A stretch of DNA of 64,000 bases from Shewanella psychrotolerans (lineage in GTDB: Bacteria > Pseudomonadota > Gammaproteobacteria > Enterobacterales > Shewanellaceae): contig NZ_CP080419.1 of the NCBI RefSeq assembly GCF_019457595.1, forward strand, positions 434,001-498,000, given 5' to 3'. A program made the position numbers and the translations under genes. Under the pieces are notes generated by a model that was not told where the DNA came from, ran no database searches, and saw only the letters and a list, made by a program, of their open reading frames with translations. Below, one piece after another: positions 33,431 through 43,129 of the stretch. The number at the start of each line of letters is the position of its first letter. The stretch's first letter is position 1.

Positions 33431-34933
33431 ATGAGTCACGTAGTCAAAAACAGAGTACAGGGAAAGATTGGTTCTGAATTATTGATCAATGTGACGCCGA
33501 CAGAAGCTCGTGTTGCCTTGGTTGAATATGGCATCTTACAAGAGGTGCATATTGAGCGTCGGATGAAGCGCGGTTTAGTTGGTAATATTTATAAAGGCAA
33601 GGTCAGCCGAGTATTACCTGGAATGCAGGCAGCATTCGTCGATATTGGCTTGGATAAAGCGGCGTTCCTGCATGCATCAGATATCGTTCCCCATACCGAG
33701 TGTGTCGCCGATGTCGAAAAAGGCAACTTCGTTGTGCGTGATATTGGCGAGTTAGTGCGTCAAGGCCAAGATATTATGGTGCAGGTGGTTAAAGATCCTT
33801 TGGGAACAAAGGGCGCCCGCCTAACAACCGATATCACTCTGCCATCTCGTTATTTAGTATTTATGCCAGGCTCTAGCCATGTGGGTGTATCACAACGTAT
33901 TGAGTCTGAAGAGGTTCGCGCTCGTCTCAAAGGCCTTACCGAGCCTTTTGTGGACGAAGATGGCGGCTTTATTATTCGCACCGCAGCAGAAAATGCCGGG
34001 GAGCTAGAGTTAGTTCAAGATGCGGCTTTTTTAAGACGAGTTTGGGCAAAAGTCAGCGAGCGCCGTAAACGCTCAGGTGTTGCGCTGTTGTATCAAGATC
34101 TCGCGTTGCCAGTCAGGATTGTGCGAGATTTTGTGGGTACAGAATTAGACCAAATTCAGGTCGACTCTCGCCAAACCTTCGAAGAGTTACTGCAGTTTGC
34201 GCAAGAGTTTATGCCAGAGGTTGCCGATAAAATTGAGCACTATTCTGGTCGAGTACCTATTTTTGATCTCTATGATGTTGAAAATGAAATACAGCGTGCA
34301 CTTGGGCGTAAGGTAGAACTCAAGTCCGGCGGTTACCTTATCATAGATCAAACCGAAGCCATGACCACGGTAGATATTAATACTGGGGCGTTTGTTGGTC
34401 ACCGTAATCTTGAAGAAACCATCTTTAATACCAACCTTGAGGCGACTAATGCCATTGCGCGTCAACTACGACTGCGCAATTTGGGTGGCATCATCATTAT
34501 CGACTTTATCGATATGCTTAATAAGGATCATAAAAAGCGGGTGTTGAGTACTCTCGAGGCGGCTTTAGCCAACGATAGAGTTAAAACCAATGTCAGCGGC
34601 TTTTCTGGTTTGGGCTTAGTGGAGATGACTCGTAAGCGTACTCGAGAAAGTTTAGAGCATGTACTTTGTGGCGAGTGCCCAGTCTGTTTAGGTAAAGGCA
34701 GCTTGAAAACGGTTGAAACAGTTTCCTATGAGATATTCAGGGAGATCATTCGTCTCGATCGTGGCTACGATGCCGATGAGTTTTTGGTGTACTGCTCGCC
34801 AGCTGTGTATGGCAGTTTAACTGGCGAGGATAGCCATTTGGTGGCTGAGCTTGGCGCTTATATTGGTAAGCGAGTTAGATTACAGAATGAACCTATGTAT
34901 GCGCAAAACAAATTTGATGTGGTGATAATGTAG
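33431..34933 (+). CDS. rng: Ribonuclease G
   Basis: 500 residues (E. coli 489). An S1 RNA-binding domain at about 39-125 (GNIYKGKVSRVLPGMQAAFVDIG), the DNase I-like catalytic core with the metal-binding aspartates in TTVDINTGAF and IIIDFIDM, and the zinc-link CGECPVCLGKG near 415-425. The C-terminal extension of RNase E is absent, so it is RNase G. It processes the 5' end of 16S rRNA and degrades mRNAs. The stop TAG overlaps the GTG start of yhdP by one base. Confidence 0.95.
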   Translation: MSHVVKNRVQGKIGSELLINVTPTEARVALVEYGILQEVHIERRMKRGLVGNIYKGKVSRVLPGMQAAFVDIGLDKAAFLHASDIVPHTECVADVEKGNFVVRDIGELVRQGQDIMVQVVKDPLGTKGARLTTDITLPSRYLVFMPGSSHVGVSQRIESEEVRARLKGLTEPFVDEDGGFIIRTAAENAGELELVQDAAFLRRVWAKVSERRKRSGVALLYQDLALPVRIVRDFVGTELDQIQVDSRQTFEELLQFAQEFMPEVADKIEHYSGRVPIFDLYDVENEIQRALGRKVELKSGGYLIIDQTEAMTTVDINTGAFVGHRNLEETIFNTNLEATNAIARQLRLRNLGGIIIIDFIDMLNKDHKKRVLSTLEAALANDRVKTNVSGFSGLGLVEMTRKRTRESLEHVLCGECPVCLGKGSLKTVETVSYEIFREIIRLDRGYDADEFLVYCSPAVYGSLTGEDSHLVAELGAYIGKRVRLQNEPMYAQNKFDVVIM

Positions 34934-37900
34934 TGTCACGCACATTTTGTCCTCGAACTTTTGGCCGTCTCTGCTGGCAGACTGTCGCGATAATTTTAGT
35001 TGTGTTTGCCCTAGGAGTCAGTCTTTTTAGGGGATTATTGCCTAAGCTAGATCAAGTGCGCCAAGAGCTAGTGAGTTATATCGAGCAAGAGTATCAAGTT
35101 ACAGTACAACTATCAGAACTGAGCGCGGAGTGGCAGGCATTTGGTCCTGCAGTGACGATAAAAAAACTGGTGCTTCCACCTCAAGATAATTTGCCGTTAA
35201 CGCTCATTGTTGAAAATGTTCATGTGAAGCTCGATTTTTGGCAAACCTTAGTGTCAGCGTCACCTCAAATTGAGAATGTGATATTTGAAGGCGTTAATAT
35301 TGCCCTCGATATTGATAAGCTTAATCAATCAACCACAGCGACTGTCGATTCCTCTGATAGTGTGGCGAGAGAGGTCAACATTGATTGGCTTTATCAGCTT
35401 ATGCTGGAGCAACTTGAGCGTTTTTCGATTACCGATGTGACTCTGCAACTGGTCAGTCAAAGCCATCAATACCGCCCTATTCACGTCAATAACCTGCGCT
35501 GGCGTAATCGAGATGATTCCCACCGTGCTCAAGGTCAGCTCTATTTGGATAAAAACGCCTCTAAGCTTGAGCGTTTATCTTTGAGTATTGATATTGATGG
35601 TAATGGCTATCAACCAGATAGTTTAGAGGGACAAATATATCTCGCGGCCAATTCGTTAGATCTCGGTAAATGGGCGTCAAGGCAGGTTAACCCCTATGAC
35701 AATAAGCGTGCTTTGCCTCTAGAAGGGGTGGTTAATCTGCAGGCATGGGCTGATTTTTCTGATCGCCAAATCACCTCCGCTACGGTTGCATTTAGTCCGA
35801 GTTGGTTACAGTGGCAACTTAATGGTGAACAACAGAAATTCGAGATCCAAGGCGGGCAGTTAAATTGGTCTCCAACGGCACTGGGGTGGCACCTAGGGAG
35901 TGCGAACTTGGCATTCGTCACCAATGAAACCCCATGGCCTGAGCTAAAATTTTCAGTAAATAAACGCAATGATCATATCAGAGCGGGGCTTAATGAGCTT
36001 GATATCCAAGCGCTGTTGCCCTTATTGCCTCTCCTGCCTAGCATGAGCCTTGCGGGACTGCATAAGTGGCAGGCAATGGATCCTCATGGCGTGATTAAGA
36101 ACCTACAGCTTGACTATCAATTTGAGCAGCCGTTGTTGCTTTCGGTAGATGCACAGAAAGTAACTTGGAAATATGCCAACGGTATTCTCGGTAGTGCCCC
36201 AATCGATCTCCAGCTTGGTATGCGTGGTGATAACCTCTATGTGTCTGCACCTGCTCAAGAGTACATTATTGATTTTGATGGTGGATTCGAGCGACCTATC
36301 GAGCTACAAGGTGAGGCGTTTTCCGTTAAATATGCATTTAATGATGCCGTGCTTATCGCGCCTAAATTAACCTTTGAGAATGCTGATATTGCGGTCGATG
36401 CTGGATTAAAAATGCAGTTCGATCAAACTGCTTATCTGAGTTTGTTAGCGGATGTCGATATTAAAGATGCCGCCAAGGCCAAATATTATTTTCCTAAACA
36501 TGGCATGAGTGAATCGCTGAGAAGTTATCTCGAAGGCGCGATAAAAGCGGGTAATAGTGATGATGCAACAGTGGTTTGGCAAGGTGCACTAGCGGATTTT
36601 CCTTATCAAGATAACAGTGGCGTCTTTCAGGCTGGGTTCTCGCTGAAGCAAGCTCGATATCAGTTTCAGCCTGATTGGCCTGACGTGACCGACTTGAGTT
36701 TGGAGGCCTTGTTCGAAAATGCTTCGATGGATCTTTGGGTTAACAAAGGCCAGCTCTTGGACGTGGCTGCCGATGGTGCTCATGTTGCTATTGCTAAAAT
36801 GAGTCATGAGACTGTGTTGACGGTACGCGCTGATCTGCATACCGCGGGTGATGCCGCGAAAGAGGTGTTAATTCGTTCACCGCTTAAGGACAGTGTCGGG
36901 GCCACGCTTCAAGTGGTACAAGTTCAAGGCGAGGTCGACGGCAAGCTCGATCTCACTATCCCTTTGTATAAAGGCGGTATTGCGGACATTAAGGGGACGG
37001 TCAGTTTTGCCGACACGCCAGTGTATTTAGCGAAACCAGGTGTACAGCTCGACGCGGTAACGGGTGAGGTCTATTTTGTTAATGATGTCGTCACTGGTGA
37101 AGCAATACAGGCTAACTTATTTGAGCAGCCCGTTAGTTTGAGTTTTGATACTGGAAAACTCAATAAAAATTATGGCTTGAATTTAGATATGCAGGGGAGT
37201 TGGCAACTGGACTCGCTGCCAAAAATCTTAGATAACCCCCTTAAGGACTATTATCAAGGCCAAGCTAATTGGCAGGGGGCAATGACATTGATTTTTGACC
37301 CCTTGGGCTATCGCATTCAGGCTCAGGTTGATAGTGATCTCGAAGGGGTTAGCTTAACATTGCCCGGTAAGTTTGCTAAGGGAGCCGATAGTAAAAGACA
37401 ATTATCTTTTGAGCTTATTGGTGACAATAAACAATCCTCGCTGGGGGCAAAGTTAGGTGACCAGTTGGAGTTTTGGGGCGGCTTTAACGAGGATTCGGCT
37501 GGGCAGCTCGCTCACTTTGATCTGCTGCTGGGACGGACCTTTAAGCCGGGTGATCAGCTACGTCGTCAACAAGGACATTTACAATTAGATTTGCCACAGA
37601 CAGATTTATCACCCTGGTTGCCAATTATTAGAGGTTTCATTGCAGATATCCCAGTGAGTAAATTAGCGATAGATGCCGCGATGACCGAGGCTCTAGCGAC
37701 TGATGAAAGTTTAGCGCCTGAGCAAAGCCTAGTTATTGATGAGACCTTAGCCCAAGCTTTAGCGGTACAACCAGCCGAGGCGCCGCAGTTAGGATTTTTC
37801 CCACCACTGGTTTCGATTGATGGTCGTATGAAACAGCTAACAGTGTTTGGATTATCTATGACTGACCTGAGTTTGCAGGCCAATCCGACGGAGCACGGTT

Positions 37901-39321
37901 GGCGCTTTGAAGGGCAGTCGCATGAGTTTGAAGGTCGTGTTGATTTTTACCCAGATTGGTCGTCACAAGGATTAAAAATAGTTGCTAAACATTTTGATTG
38001 TTCACCAGCGGTGAAGAAGCCTGAAGAAGCGATTATTGCCAGCGATACCGTACTAAGCAATCTTCCCCCTTTGGCGGTGGATGTGGACGAATTTAGTCTT
38101 TACGGTAAGCAATTAGGCCACTTAGTATTTCAAGGTACACCTGTTGGTGGGGACTATCAAATTCAAACTATTTCGCTTAATACGCCTAGCATTGCGTTAA
38201 AAGGTAAAGGGGCGTGGTTAAACAATGAACAACAAAATATTACCGAGTTTGAACTTGATCTGCAGGCAAAGCAGTTTGATGAAGTCTCTGAGCGCTTGGG
38301 AATAGACCCAGGCTTAAAAGAGGCTCCGCTTGATCTGCAAGCTAAACTGTCATGGACTGGTGCGCCCTATGGATTTTCTTTGGAAACCCTTAATGGTCAG
38401 ATTGATTACAAGCTAGGTAAGGGGCATCTGTCAGAAGTGAGTGATAAAGGGGCGCGTATCTTTTCGTTATTTAGCCTCGACTCTCTGCTGCGCAAGTTAT
38501 CGTTAGATTTCTCCGATGTATTTGGTAAAGGCCTCTATTTTGATTCGTTTTCAGGTACCTTAAAACTCGATGACGGTGTGGTAAAAACGACCGATTCTGA
38601 GATGGCAGCGGTTGCGGGTAATATGCGGGTACGTGGTTATACTGACTTAACCACTGAAAGCCTTAACTATGATATTCGTTTTGTGCCCAAATTAGCCTCG
38701 AGTGTACCTACCGTGGTGCTGCTGAGTACGGGCGGTTGGACCTTCGGTTTGGGTGCATTTGCGTTAACTAAGGTCCTTGAGCCTGTGATTGAAGTGATTT
38801 CTGAAATACGCTTTAGGGTGACAGGAACCATGTCAGAGCCCAAACTGGAAGAATTAGAGCGTAAGAGTAAAGAGATTGAGATCCCTGAATCGGCCTTGCC
38901 TGAACACTTAAGGAAAAAGAGTATTGCAGAGCCCTTAGGTGACAGTGTTAGTCTTGAGGCGATAAAACCATCGCAATCAAACAGTACCAAGGATATAAAT
39001 AGTAATAGTAGGGCAGCTACTACACCCGTTTCAACTCAAGCGGTTAAGAGTGAAACCAATGCGGCCGGTGTTGAGATCCCTAAACCCGTGGTTGAAGCCC
39101 CGCCGGAATTCAAAGAGTCATCTAAACCTTTAAATGTTGCGCCTACTAAGGTTGTGCCAATACCCGTAAAACCAAAGCAAGAACAAAGCGAGAATACAAG
39201 TTCGAGTGATAACGGTGACAGCCGTGGTAACAAGGAGCAAGTGGATGCAGATAAGCTTATTACAATGTCAGAGTGGCCGCGACGTCGAGGCCAACCTCAG
39301 CTTTATCAGCGAGCAGCTTGA
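34933..39321 (+). CDS. yhdP: YhdP, AsmA-family phospholipid transport protein
   Basis: A very large inner-membrane-anchored periplasmic protein, 1,462 residues compared with about 1,270 in E. coli. One N-terminal membrane helix (about 15-37) is followed by repeated beta-groove segments and a DUF3971/AsmA-like C-terminus (for example SLFSLDSLLRKLSLDF). YhdP, TamB and YdbH in E. coli move phospholipid toward the outer membrane. The start is GTG, overlapping the rng stop. The last 150 residues are a Ser/Thr/Lys/Pro-rich low-complexity tail, and its final 77 bases overlap the next gene in another frame. Confidence 0.93.
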   Translation: MSRTFCPRTFGRLCWQTVAIILVVFALGVSLFRGLLPKLDQVRQELVSYIEQEYQVTVQLSELSAEWQAFGPAVTIKKLVLPPQDNLPLTLIVENVHVKLDFWQTLVSASPQIENVIFEGVNIALDIDKLNQSTTATVDSSDSVAREVNIDWLYQLMLEQLERFSITDVTLQLVSQSHQYRPIHVNNLRWRNRDDSHRAQGQLYLDKNASKLERLSLSIDIDGNGYQPDSLEGQIYLAANSLDLGKWASRQVNPYDNKRALPLEGVVNLQAWADFSDRQITSATVAFSPSWLQWQLNGEQQKFEIQGGQLNWSPTALGWHLGSANLAFVTNETPWPELKFSVNKRNDHIRAGLNELDIQALLPLLPLLPSMSLAGLHKWQAMDPHGVIKNLQLDYQFEQPLLLSVDAQKVTWKYANGILGSAPIDLQLGMRGDNLYVSAPAQEYIIDFDGGFERPIELQGEAFSVKYAFNDAVLIAPKLTFENADIAVDAGLKMQFDQTAYLSLLADVDIKDAAKAKYYFPKHGMSESLRSYLEGAIKAGNSDDATVVWQGALADFPYQDNSGVFQAGFSLKQARYQFQPDWPDVTDLSLEALFENASMDLWVNKGQLLDVAADGAHVAIAKMSHETVLTVRADLHTAGDAAKEVLIRSPLKDSVGATLQVVQVQGEVDGKLDLTIPLYKGGIADIKGTVSFADTPVYLAKPGVQLDAVTGEVYFVNDVVTGEAIQANLFEQPVSLSFDTGKLNKNYGLNLDMQGSWQLDSLPKILDNPLKDYYQGQANWQGAMTLIFDPLGYRIQAQVDSDLEGVSLTLPGKFAKGADSKRQLSFELIGDNKQSSLGAKLGDQLEFWGGFNEDSAGQLAHFDLLLGRTFKPGDQLRRQQGHLQLDLPQTDLSPWLPIIRGFIADIPVSKLAIDAAMTEALATDESLAPEQSLVIDETLAQALAVQPAEAPQLGFFPPLVSIDGRMKQLTVFGLSMTDLSLQANPTEHGWRFEGQSHEFEGRVDFYPDWSSQGLKIVAKHFDCSPAVKKPEEAIIASDTVLSNLPPLAVDVDEFSLYGKQLGHLVFQGTPVGGDYQIQTISLNTPSIALKGKGAWLNNEQQNITEFELDLQAKQFDEVSERLGIDPGLKEAPLDLQAKLSWTGAPYGFSLETLNGQIDYKLGKGHLSEVSDKGARIFSLFSLDSLLRKLSLDFSDVFGKGLYFDSFSGTLKLDDGVVKTTDSEMAAVAGNMRVRGYTDLTTESLNYDIRFVPKLASSVPTVVLLSTGGWTFGLGAFALTKVLEPVIEVISEIRFRVTGTMSEPKLEELERKSKEIEIPESALPEHLRKKSIAEPLGDSVSLEAIKPSQSNSTKDINSNSRAATTPVSTQAVKSETNAAGVEIPKPVVEAPPEFKESSKPLNVAPTKVVPIPVKPKQEQSENTSSSDNGDSRGNKEQVDADKLITMSEWPRRRGQPQLYQRAA

Positions 39322-40072
39322 GCAGCTAAAGGTTACCGAAAAACCGCATTTAGTGGTTCTACCCGAGTGCTGTTTGCTATTTGGCGGGCATGAGAGTCAA
39401 CAACTTGCCCATGCGGGAACCAATGAGCAAAGCGTACTTAAACAGGCGCTAGCCAATCTAGCTTCACAATATGGGGTTTACCTTGTCGCAGGAACCCTCC
39501 CTATTCTTGCCGATGATGGACGAGTGTACAGTCGAAGTTACCTGTTTGATGATAATGGCCGAACTTTAGGGCACTATGACAAATTACATCTGTTTGATGT
39601 CGATGTTGCCGATGGCACCAAAAACTATCGTGAAAGTGATACATTTTGCCCCGGGGAGCAAATAAGCGTTATCGATACACCTTTCGGAAAAGTAGGTATG
39701 GCGATATGCTACGACTTAAGGTTTGCCGACCTGTTTAGGGCGATGAGAATACAAGGGGCTGAGATCATTGTACTTCCAGCAGCATTTACTCGAGTAACAG
39801 GTGAGGCTCATTGGCTGCCTTTAATTCAGGCTAGGGCGATAGAGACTCAATGTTTTGTGTTGGCTGCTGCTCAGTGGGGGCAACATAATCAAGGCAGTCG
39901 AGAAACTTGGGGTCACAGCTGTGTGGTTGGCCCATGGGGTGATGTATTGGCGCAAAAGCCTGAGCAATGTGGTTGGTTAACGACCTCTATAGATGTCAGC
40001 GAGATAGAAGATATTCGCAAGGGGATCCCCGTAGTAAAGCACAATCGTTTCATTGAACCTAAGTTAAGGTAA
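39245..40072 (+). CDS. Nitrilase-family carbon-nitrogen hydrolase
   Basis: 275 residues. The Glu-Lys-Cys triad of the nitrilase superfamily is visible: E in VVLPECCLLF, K in GHYDKLHLFD and C in GMAICYDLRF. The pattern resembles the Nit2/omega-amidase or deaminated-glutathione amidase branch; the substrate is not provable here. The ATG at 39245 has AAGGAG seven bases upstream, so the gene really starts 77 bases inside yhdP. An upstream ORF extension to 39206 is unlikely. The yhdP-nitrilase-tldD order is common in gammaproteobacteria. Confidence 0.88.
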   Translation: MQISLLQCQSGRDVEANLSFISEQLEQLKVTEKPHLVVLPECCLLFGGHESQQLAHAGTNEQSVLKQALANLASQYGVYLVAGTLPILADDGRVYSRSYLFDDNGRTLGHYDKLHLFDVDVADGTKNYRESDTFCPGEQISVIDTPFGKVGMAICYDLRFADLFRAMRIQGAEIIVLPAAFTRVTGEAHWLPLIQARAIETQCFVLAAAQWGQHNQGSRETWGHSCVVGPWGDVLAQKPEQCGWLTTSIDVSEIEDIRKGIPVVKHNRFIEPKLR

Positions 40073-40137
40073 TAAGCTGATTGTATTAAACGAATAATGT
40101 ATAACTCGTGAAATGCGAGCTAATAGAGAGAGAATTA

Positions 40138-41586
40138 ATGCCATTTTTAACCCAAGTAGAACAGAGTTTATTGCAGGATGGATTGTCACTAGATCAATTG
40201 CAAGGCTACCTCAACAGTATTCACCAACATAAGATCGATTTTTCTGATCTCTATTTTCAAGGTAGTCGTCATGAGTCTTGGGTGTTAGAAGATGGCATAG
40301 TCAAAGATGGTAGTTTCCATATTGAACGTGGTGTCGGTGTTCGCGCTATTTCTGGAGAGAAAACGGGCTTTGCTTATGCCGATGAAATCACACCAGTGGC
40401 GCTGAGCGCAGCGGTCGAAGCGGCTAGAGGGATCTCTGTTGCGGGCAATAGTGGTCGCGTACAAGCGTGGAAGACCCAGAATATTAATCCTCTTTACCAG
40501 AGCGCTGATCCCATTGCAGCGATGGAAGAGGTGAAAAAAATCCAGCTATTAAAGCAAGCCGATGCTTATGTTCGCAGTCTAGACAGCCGTATTATTCAAG
40601 TGGTTATCAGCCTTTCTGGAGTTCATGAAGAGATTTTAGTGGCGGCAAGTGATGGCACTCTAGCGGCGGATATTCGTCCATTAGTACGGTTTAACTGTAG
40701 TGTGATTTTAGAGCAAGATGGTAAACGTGAACGCGGTGCCAGTGGTGGCGGTGGACGTCATGATTATCAAGGATTCTTTGACAATGATGAGACTGGGTTA
40801 CCCAGCTGCTTTGCATTTGCAAAAGAAGCCGTGCGCCAAGCATCGGTTAACTTAACCGCTATCGATGCACCCGCAGGAGAGATGCCGGTAGTACTTGGTG
40901 CTGGCTGGCCCGGTGTATTACTGCATGAGGCTGTAGGTCATGGTTTAGAAGGTGATTTTAACCGTAAAGGTAGCAGTGCATTTAGTGGGCTTGTTGGCCA
41001 GCAAGTGGCATCAACATTAGTTACCGTTGTTGATGATGGCACGATAGCTAATCGTCGTGGCTCACTTAGCATCGATGATGAAGGTATGCCCACTCAGAAA
41101 ACCGTGTTGATTGAAAACGGTATTCTCAAAGGCTATATGCAAGACAAGCTCAATGCTCGCTTGATGGGTGAGCACTCAACGGGCAATGGTCGCCGCGAAT
41201 CTTATGCCCATCTGCCAATGCCGCGCATGACCAATACTTATATGGAAGCGGGAGAGTCAGATCCTGCTGATATTATTAAGTCGGTTGAAAAAGGGATTTA
41301 TGCGCCTAATTTCGGTGGCGGACAGGTGGATATCACTTCAGGCAAGTTTGTATTTTCGGCGTCAGAAGCTTACCTAATTGAAAAAGGCGAAATTACCCAA
41401 GCAATCAAAGGGGCAACGTTGATTGGTAATGGCCCTGAGGCCATGGGACAGATCTCTATGGTGGGTAATGACTTGGCGTTAGATCAAGGCGTAGGTGTTT
41501 GTGGCAAAGATGGGCAAAGTGTGCCCGTAGGCGTGGGGCAGCCGAGCCTGAAGCTCGACAGGCTGACAGTCGGGGGGACGGCCTAG
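40138..41586 (+). CDS. tldD: TldD metalloprotease subunit
   Basis: 482 residues. The HExxxH motif (HEAVGH, about 263-268) and a downstream Cys (about 455, GVCGKDGQ) give the zinc site of TldD. With TldE/PmbA (49483-50823 here) it forms a heterodimeric peptidase that trims peptides such as microcin B17 and the CcdA antitoxin. The ATG at 40138 follows AGAGAGAGA; an upstream GTG-start extension is not supported. The C-terminal end VGGTA is typical. Confidence 0.95.
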   Translation: MPFLTQVEQSLLQDGLSLDQLQGYLNSIHQHKIDFSDLYFQGSRHESWVLEDGIVKDGSFHIERGVGVRAISGEKTGFAYADEITPVALSAAVEAARGISVAGNSGRVQAWKTQNINPLYQSADPIAAMEEVKKIQLLKQADAYVRSLDSRIIQVVISLSGVHEEILVAASDGTLAADIRPLVRFNCSVILEQDGKRERGASGGGGRHDYQGFFDNDETGLPSCFAFAKEAVRQASVNLTAIDAPAGEMPVVLGAGWPGVLLHEAVGHGLEGDFNRKGSSAFSGLVGQQVASTLVTVVDDGTIANRRGSLSIDDEGMPTQKTVLIENGILKGYMQDKLNARLMGEHSTGNGRRESYAHLPMPRMTNTYMEAGESDPADIIKSVEKGIYAPNFGGGQVDITSGKFVFSASEAYLIEKGEITQAIKGATLIGNGPEAMGQISMVGNDLALDQGVGVCGKDGQSVPVGVGQPSLKLDRLTVGGTA

Positions 41587-41595
41587 CAAATGGCT

Positions 41596-41619
41596 GCGGC
41601 GTGTCAGCTGAGACGCCGC
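41596..41619. promoter_or_regulatory. GC-rich dyad upstream of the export operon
   Basis: GCGGCGTGTCAG is followed directly by CTGAGACGCCGC; 11 of 12 positions pair with no loop. No T run follows, so it is not a terminator. It may be an operator or an mRNA structure. It lies 10 bases after the tldD stop. Confidence 0.4.
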
Positions 41620-41664
41620 GATTGATGAGGGGCATTTTGCCCTTAATTGCTTGGTCATCTTTTC

Positions 41665-41683
41665 AACACTCCTATAGGGTGTT
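41665..41683. promoter_or_regulatory. Candidate operator dyad before the export operon
   Basis: AACACTCCTATAGGGTGTT is a 19-base palindrome with one mismatched pair. It sits 43 bases before the first gene, where an operator would be expected. The regulator is unknown. Confidence 0.4.
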
Positions 41684-41700
41684 AACATTCACCAAGGATA

Positions 41701-41716
41701 TAGAGTAATAACTCTA
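41701..41716. promoter_or_regulatory. Small hairpin at the ribosome site of the export operon
   Basis: TAGAGT and ACTCTA pair perfectly around AATA. The right arm touches the GAGG ribosome site (41716-41720 region), so the structure could mask translation of the first gene. Confidence 0.35.
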
Positions 41717-41725
41717 GAGGTGTTA

Positions 41726-43129
41726 ATGAAATATTTGTATACGATCTGGCTGTCCTTGATGGTCCTAGGGGCGCAGGCCGCTCATGGGCAAGAGCTTGCC
41801 TTTGGCGAGGCGTGGCAGCAGCTATTGCAGGTGAGTGATAAGCTGCAGGCCAGTCAGCAGGAGGTTAATCGAGCCCTGGCGGAGAAAGACGCCGGGGATG
41901 ATCTTAATCTGCCCTCGCTGTCGATAAATGGCAGCTATACACGGTTAGAGAAACCGATAGAGCTGGACTTAAGGGATCTTAACCCCTTAGCGACTTTCGA
42001 CCCCGCGAGTTTACCCCCAACCCTTGGTGCGGCCTTGGGGGCTATTCCTGGTTCGCTGTTTATCACCCCTTTTACCGAGCAAGATATTTTCCGTTCCAGC
42101 TTGCAGGCGATGTGGCCTATCTATACCGGTGGTCGCATCAGTGCCGCTCAGGGTATACATGAAGCTCAGGTGGCCGAGAAGGAGCAGCAGCATCAACTGT
42201 CGACGCGGGATCTCTTCGTCCAGCTGGTGGACAGATACTATGGTGTGGCAGTGAGCCATGCCCTGATGGCGACAAGAGGTCAGTTAGTGGATGCGCTGAC
42301 CGAACATGCCGATCATGCCGTTAAGTTGGAGCAGCAGGGACAGATCGCCAAGGTGGAACGTCTTAACGCTCAGGTGGCATTGGAAAATGCCAGAGTGGAT
42401 TATGCCAGCGCTAAGCGCCAGCTGGAGATGAGTCAGATTGCCCTGTCACGTATGTTGCACCAGCCCAATGTCGATACCGTCTCTCAGTTGTTTCTTCTGG
42501 AAATCTCGCCTTCTTTAGGTCAGCTGAGTCAACTGACGCTTTCTAGCCATCCGGCTCTCAAGTTGCTGGAGGCCAAAGAGGTTCAGGCCAATGGCCTTAT
42601 CGATGTGGAAAAGGGCAGCTATTACCCTACGGTCTTTCTTTATGGTAACTATACCCTGTATGAAGACGATTCCCTGCTAGCCAAGATGGAGCCCGACTGG
42701 ATGGTTGGTGTTGGGGTGAAGATCCCGCTTATCAGTCGCGACGGTCGCAGTGGTAAGGTCGAAGCTGCCCGTAGTGCCCTGTTGCAGGCGCGCTATACCA
42801 AGGCCCAGACTCAGCAAGATCTGAGTCTTTTACTGGATCAGAGCTATCGTCAGCTGCAGCAGGCCAGAGAGGAGACAGAGTCGTTAAACCTCTCCTTGTC
42901 TCTTGCTAAGGAAAACAAACGCCTGCGGGATCTCGCCTTTAGTCAGGGACTGTCTACCTCGATTGAGAAGGTGGATGCCGAGCTTAAACTAAGCGGGGTG
43001 CAGACTCAGCAGTTGGCTGCCCAGTATCGTTATGTACAGGCCTATGCCAGATTGATGGCCATCAGTGGTCAGTTAGATGAATTTATCGGTCGTTCACGCA
43101 CCGCCCAGGAGAGAGCAGATGCGCACTAA
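41726..43129 (+). CDS. TolC-like outer-membrane efflux protein
   Basis: 467 residues: a signal peptide (MKYLYTIWLSLMVLGAQAAHGQ) and two repeated OEP domains (for example NLPSLSINGSYTRLEKP and SYYPTVFLYGNYTLYED), each with long helical stretches, as in TolC-family channel proteins. The ATG at 41726 follows AGAGG; an in-frame GTG at 41720 would add two residues. The gene opens an operon with an HlyD adaptor and two ABC-2 permeases and looks G/C-richer than tldD before it. It overlaps the next gene by 11 bases. Confidence 0.9.
   Translation: MKYLYTIWLSLMVLGAQAAHGQELAFGEAWQQLLQVSDKLQASQQEVNRALAEKDAGDDLNLPSLSINGSYTRLEKPIELDLRDLNPLATFDPASLPPTLGAALGAIPGSLFITPFTEQDIFRSSLQAMWPIYTGGRISAAQGIHEAQVAEKEQQHQLSTRDLFVQLVDRYYGVAVSHALMATRGQLVDALTEHADHAVKLEQQGQIAKVERLNAQVALENARVDYASAKRQLEMSQIALSRMLHQPNVDTVSQLFLLEISPSLGQLSQLTLSSHPALKLLEAKEVQANGLIDVEKGSYYPTVFLYGNYTLYEDDSLLAKMEPDWMVGVGVKIPLISRDGRSGKVEAARSALLQARYTKAQTQQDLSLLLDQSYRQLQQAREETESLNLSLSLAKENKRLRDLAFSQGLSTSIEKVDAELKLSGVQTQQLAAQYRYVQAYARLMAISGQLDEFIGRSRTAQERADAH

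Noticed and set aside
39245-40072. The nitrilase-family gene as AguB for the agmatine pathway
   Set aside because: It sits between yhdP and tldD, far from aguA, in an order kept in many bacteria, and resembles the Nit2/deaminated-glutathione amidase branch more.
41499-41708. ORF overlapping the tldD end and the export-operon leader
   Set aside because: It is out of frame with tldD, runs through the dyads and has no ribosome site.
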